A stretch of 64,000 nucleotides of DNA, taken from NCBI GenBank assembly GCA_003024785.1, contig PUQB01000035.1:372001-436000 (forward strand), given 5' to 3'. The notes below the pieces were generated by a model, which did no database searches, had not been told where the DNA came from, and was given only the letters and a program-made list of their open reading frames with translations. Each line of letters starts with the position of its first letter. Position 1 is the stretch's first letter. Source of the DNA: Selaginella tamariscina. Lineage: Eukaryota; Streptophyta; Lycopodiopsida; Selaginellales; Selaginellaceae. Shown piece by piece: positions 61,364-64,000 of this stretch. The translations under genes were made by a program, and so were the position numbers.

Positions 61364-64000
61364 ATGTTTAATACTGGAGATAAAGTATGTCTTCTTCGGA
61401 ACAACGAGATAGTTGGCACTGGAACTGTGGAAGTTCGAGATGATAATGCATCATGTCACAATATTGCCCAAGGATCTTGTGTGTACGTATGGGTGAACAC
61501 CATTTCAAGCATGTTGAGGTTCGGAATGGAATTTGAGGAGGGTTCTCCTGTATTGTGGAATTTGGATGAAGTCAAGGCTGACACAGAATATGCAGAGTCA
61601 AAAAAATAGTAGCACGAGTTTACCAGATGATGGCTTGCCTGCTGTGATGGATGAGGTGATTCTCTTTCTTCATGAGATTGAGGTGGGAGAGGCATCATCA
61701 CAGCTATAAATCCAATGGAAGCAGTGTCAGAAGAGAAACTAGGGTCCGACTTCGTGGGTGTAGTTGTGACAGAGGTTTCACCTAATGGCACATTGCATCC
61801 TGGATCCCTCGTGAGGTGGCGAACATCTGAATTAAGACGGCAAGATGGTTCAACATATTCTGGGTTGGATTTCAATAATAACAACCCGGAAGAACAACTC
61901 ATATTTGAAGAGGTTCCTTGCATTGGTCCTATTGTAAAAAAAGGCGATTCATGGGTTGTAGATCTTCCCCTGCAAGTTTCAGCAAGAGGGTAAGATGGAT
62001 CCTACATCTTCCGAAAGTGTTACGAGCATTTCCACGATTGACTGCTGCAAGAAGAAGTGTTGTCAGATGGCAGACCGGAATGAAATTACCCAATGTAGAC
62101 ATGTCTTTCGTATGCTCACCCAAAAGCAAAGGCATGAGTTTGTATATGCTGCACTAACTGGGTGTATTGATGGAATGGCCTCGGACACAGGTTATCAGAG
62201 TACATCCATGGTATTTAATAAGGTGGCCATCTGCTTCAAAGCTTGGTACAGTATATACGGGATCCCAAAGACCACGTTCTACCGTCGGAGGGATGAGTGG
62301 CTAGATGGAGCGCGAACCTCAGTACATGGGAACACTCGCTTGGTCAAAACCCGCTCTCACATTATGGCAGCCATAGAGATACTCAAGGCTTTTGTGGAAG
62401 CAAATGCAGACAGGATGCCTCACAAATGCCGAACCACAAATGCAGGGGTCAGGGAAAATCTCAAGGTTTTGCCTTCAATCTACACTCAATTGAAGCTGTG
62501 TGAACATGTGAACAAGTGCCTCATTTGATGGGGCTCCAAGCAATCTGCACTGGTACCTTCAACAACATATGGAATACTCATTTTAAGGATGTGGAGATTG
62601 CAAAACACTCTAGCTTTTCCAAGTGTGACACTTGTACATCATTGAAGGCTGCAGAGGCTTGTGCAAAAACCTTGGTGGAGATCACTGCCATTCAAAAGAA
62701 GATGGAGGCCCACATGATTGCACAACAAACTTGCCGGTCTCAGTACTATGCACACCGCATGCTTTCTGTGTCACACCCATCAGAGTACCTGTGCTTGATC
62801 CATGACAAGATGGATCATTCAAAGACCAGCATTCCAAAGCTCGTTGCAACACCAAAGTGCCTTGGAAATGTCATGAAACTTCCGATTTCATTGACAGGTG
62901 TGCTAACACATGGACACGGTTGTGAGTCATATGGACACTTTTCACTTCCACATTGGTCTAGCGACTCCAATTTCACTATTGGGTCGTTGGCCATGTGTTT
63001 CAGAAACCTTGAAGCCCACTCAAACAAGTCCTATCAGTGATCTCAAAGTGAAGAAACAACACCTTCAACCTTTACATAATGCTCTCATGAACACGTCTGC
63101 ACTTGAGGCTACTTGGGAATATGAGAGGCATTGTCAGCAGCCTGCACAAAAAACAGATGGCCCTGTTGAGAGTTCATTCAGTGGAGGGATCTAGCTCAAA
63201 TAGTGTACATGTGTCCTCAACATCAAATAAGCTTCCTCGTCATTTGCTTTTACAGATGGATAATTGTGCAGGCGAGAACAAAAATAGGTAAATCATTTTA
63301 CTTAAGGGTTTCTCAAGCTCATACTTACTTTTATTTTCTAGATATGTGCTAGCATACTTGTCAATGCTTGTTGCCAAAGGTGTGTTTGAAACAATCACGC
63401 TCAGTTTCCTTATGGTTGGTCACACTCATGAAGATATTGATGCGTTCTTCAGCAAGGTCTCCAACTCTACAAAAAGGACAAGTGCACTTACTTACCGCAT
63501 ATGATGAATCTTTTTGAAAATTGCATCTCCAAAAAAAGTTGTGCTTTGCTTGTGACTGAGGTGCCAGACTTCAAAAAATTTCTCAAGGAGTATATAAAAA
63601 GGGAGTGATTCTTTAGTTGGTCACCTTGTGCCGCTACAATTTTTTTCTCCATACGAGATGGTATACCTATTATGCAGTACAATTACGGCCATCAGAGCAG
63701 GAGTGGTTACCGAAAGAGGGCTTAATGCTCTTCAAAAGTGGAGAGGATGGAAAGCCACTTCTCCCAGAAGGACAACCAGACCCTATTCCATTGAGTGCCC
63801 AGCTCAAGGAACAAGAGGTTATTATTGATGGCATCAAAAAATATGTGGCATGGGTTCAAAAATCGATGCCAAAGAATTCTGATAAGGCAACTGGTTACTC
63901 AGAACTATATAAGCATGTGGTTGACTATTGGGAGACTGTTGTTCGAGAGTTGGAAGGGCCTACTGTCACAAGTACAGAATTGCAACACCCTTTTTGGCCT
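61364..64000 (+). pseudogene. Gene T of E3: DUF7869-type transposase-like, best preserved, cut by the window end
   Basis: Start ATG 61,364 after the acceptor tgtgcag. Order: MFNTGDKVCLLRNNEIVGTG (Tnp1/DUF8039-like), EFEEGSPVLWNLDEVKAD, DEVILFLHEIEV, GVVVTEVSPNGTLHPGSL, DCCKKKCCQMADRN, FNKVAICFKAWYSIYGIPKT, DEWLDGARTSVHGNTRLV, FSKCDTCTSLKAAEAC, LIHDKMDHSKTSIPKLVATP near 62,800, CESYGHFSLPHW, LLLQMDNCAGENKNR near 63,260, a 54-base intron (63,288-63,341), YVLAYLSMLVAKGVFETITL, VGHTHEDIDAFFSKVSNS near 63,414. D, D and D/E in these blocks fit an RNase H-like nuclease. Breaks: a stop at about 61,608 and frame changes near 61,690, 62,525 and 63,035. Only the last ~120 codons lie outside the window. 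Confidence 0.8.
63288..63341 (+). other. 54-base intron in gene T
   Basis: Splits AGG/A of the R codon after DNCAGENKN: donor ag|gtaaatc at 63,288, acceptor ttttctag at 63,341. Equivalent introns in E2 (about 45,857-45,914) and, cut short by deletion, in E1. Such short introns support a plant-type gene structure expressed in a eukaryotic nucleus. Confidence 0.75.

Larger units (their letters stand above)
53552..64000 (+). mobile_element. Element E3 (gene T rightward), cut at both sides
   Basis: Order identical to E2: gene P (minus), hairpin, array R6, microsatellite, telomere-like centre, AT-rich block with leader exon, array R7, gene T (plus). The left end is missing (joined to E1 in gene P) and the right end lies beyond the window. 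No E2-type insertion in the centre: the empty target site is visible near 59,190-59,205. Confidence 0.82.

Overview
The window looks like land-plant nuclear DNA. It is very AT-rich, has short GT-AG introns of about 50-120 bases, carries Arabidopsis-type (TTTAGGG)n telomere-like stretches, and holds broken genes of the plant neprosin (DUF239) peptidase family. I cannot name the species. Almost all of it is repeats. No gene is beyond doubt intact, and the window cuts elements at both ends.

Region 1 (1-1,390) is the edge of a mobile-element copy (E0): a palindrome array followed by TG/CA microsatellites. Region 2 (1,828-27,897) is a roughly 26-kb inverted duplication. Each arm carries one multi-exon neprosin gene (left on the minus strand, right on the plus strand), plus fragments and AT-rich DNA. 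The middle holds directly repeated blocks (B+A), a minisatellite and a SINE- or LTR-like scrap.

Region 3 (27,958-64,000) is the interesting part. It holds three copies (E1, E2, E3) of a large DNA transposon that I do not recognise as a described family. The most complete is E2 (33,660-48,363, 14.7 kb). Its ends are imperfect inverted repeats of about 27 bp, flanked by the 4-bp duplication ATTA. It sits inside E1, and the uninterrupted form of the target sequence can be read in E2 and E3 themselves. The layout is two divergent genes with a non-coding centre. Gene P runs outward on one side and has an uncharacterised N-terminus, a ParB-like domain and a permuted amino-methyltransferase-like C-terminus. 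Gene T runs outward on the other side and is a transposase-like protein with DNC..ENKN and VGHTHEDID signatures. E2 also carries an FCP1-type HAD phosphatase-like gene beyond P. Just upstream of each gene lies an array of about 14-20 copies of the 18-bp perfect palindrome GGCGGGATTAATCCCGCC at roughly 45-bp spacing, with different spacer families on the P and T sides. The element centre holds microsatellites, telo-box motifs and short (TTTAGGG)n tracts.

E1 and E3 meet tail to tail at about 53,551, inside gene P, so they form a large inverted dimer into which E2 jumped. All three T genes are damaged in different ways: T in E1 has lost the VGHTHEDID segment, T in E2 carries an 834-bp Mutator-like insertion with a 9-bp target duplication, and T in E3 has frameshifts and runs off the window.

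Working idea (inference): a ParB/methyltransferase protein, a transposase and dense palindrome arrays form one system in which the arrays are the protein's binding or modification sites or act as RNA hairpins, because on the T side they appear to lie in a 5' leader intron.
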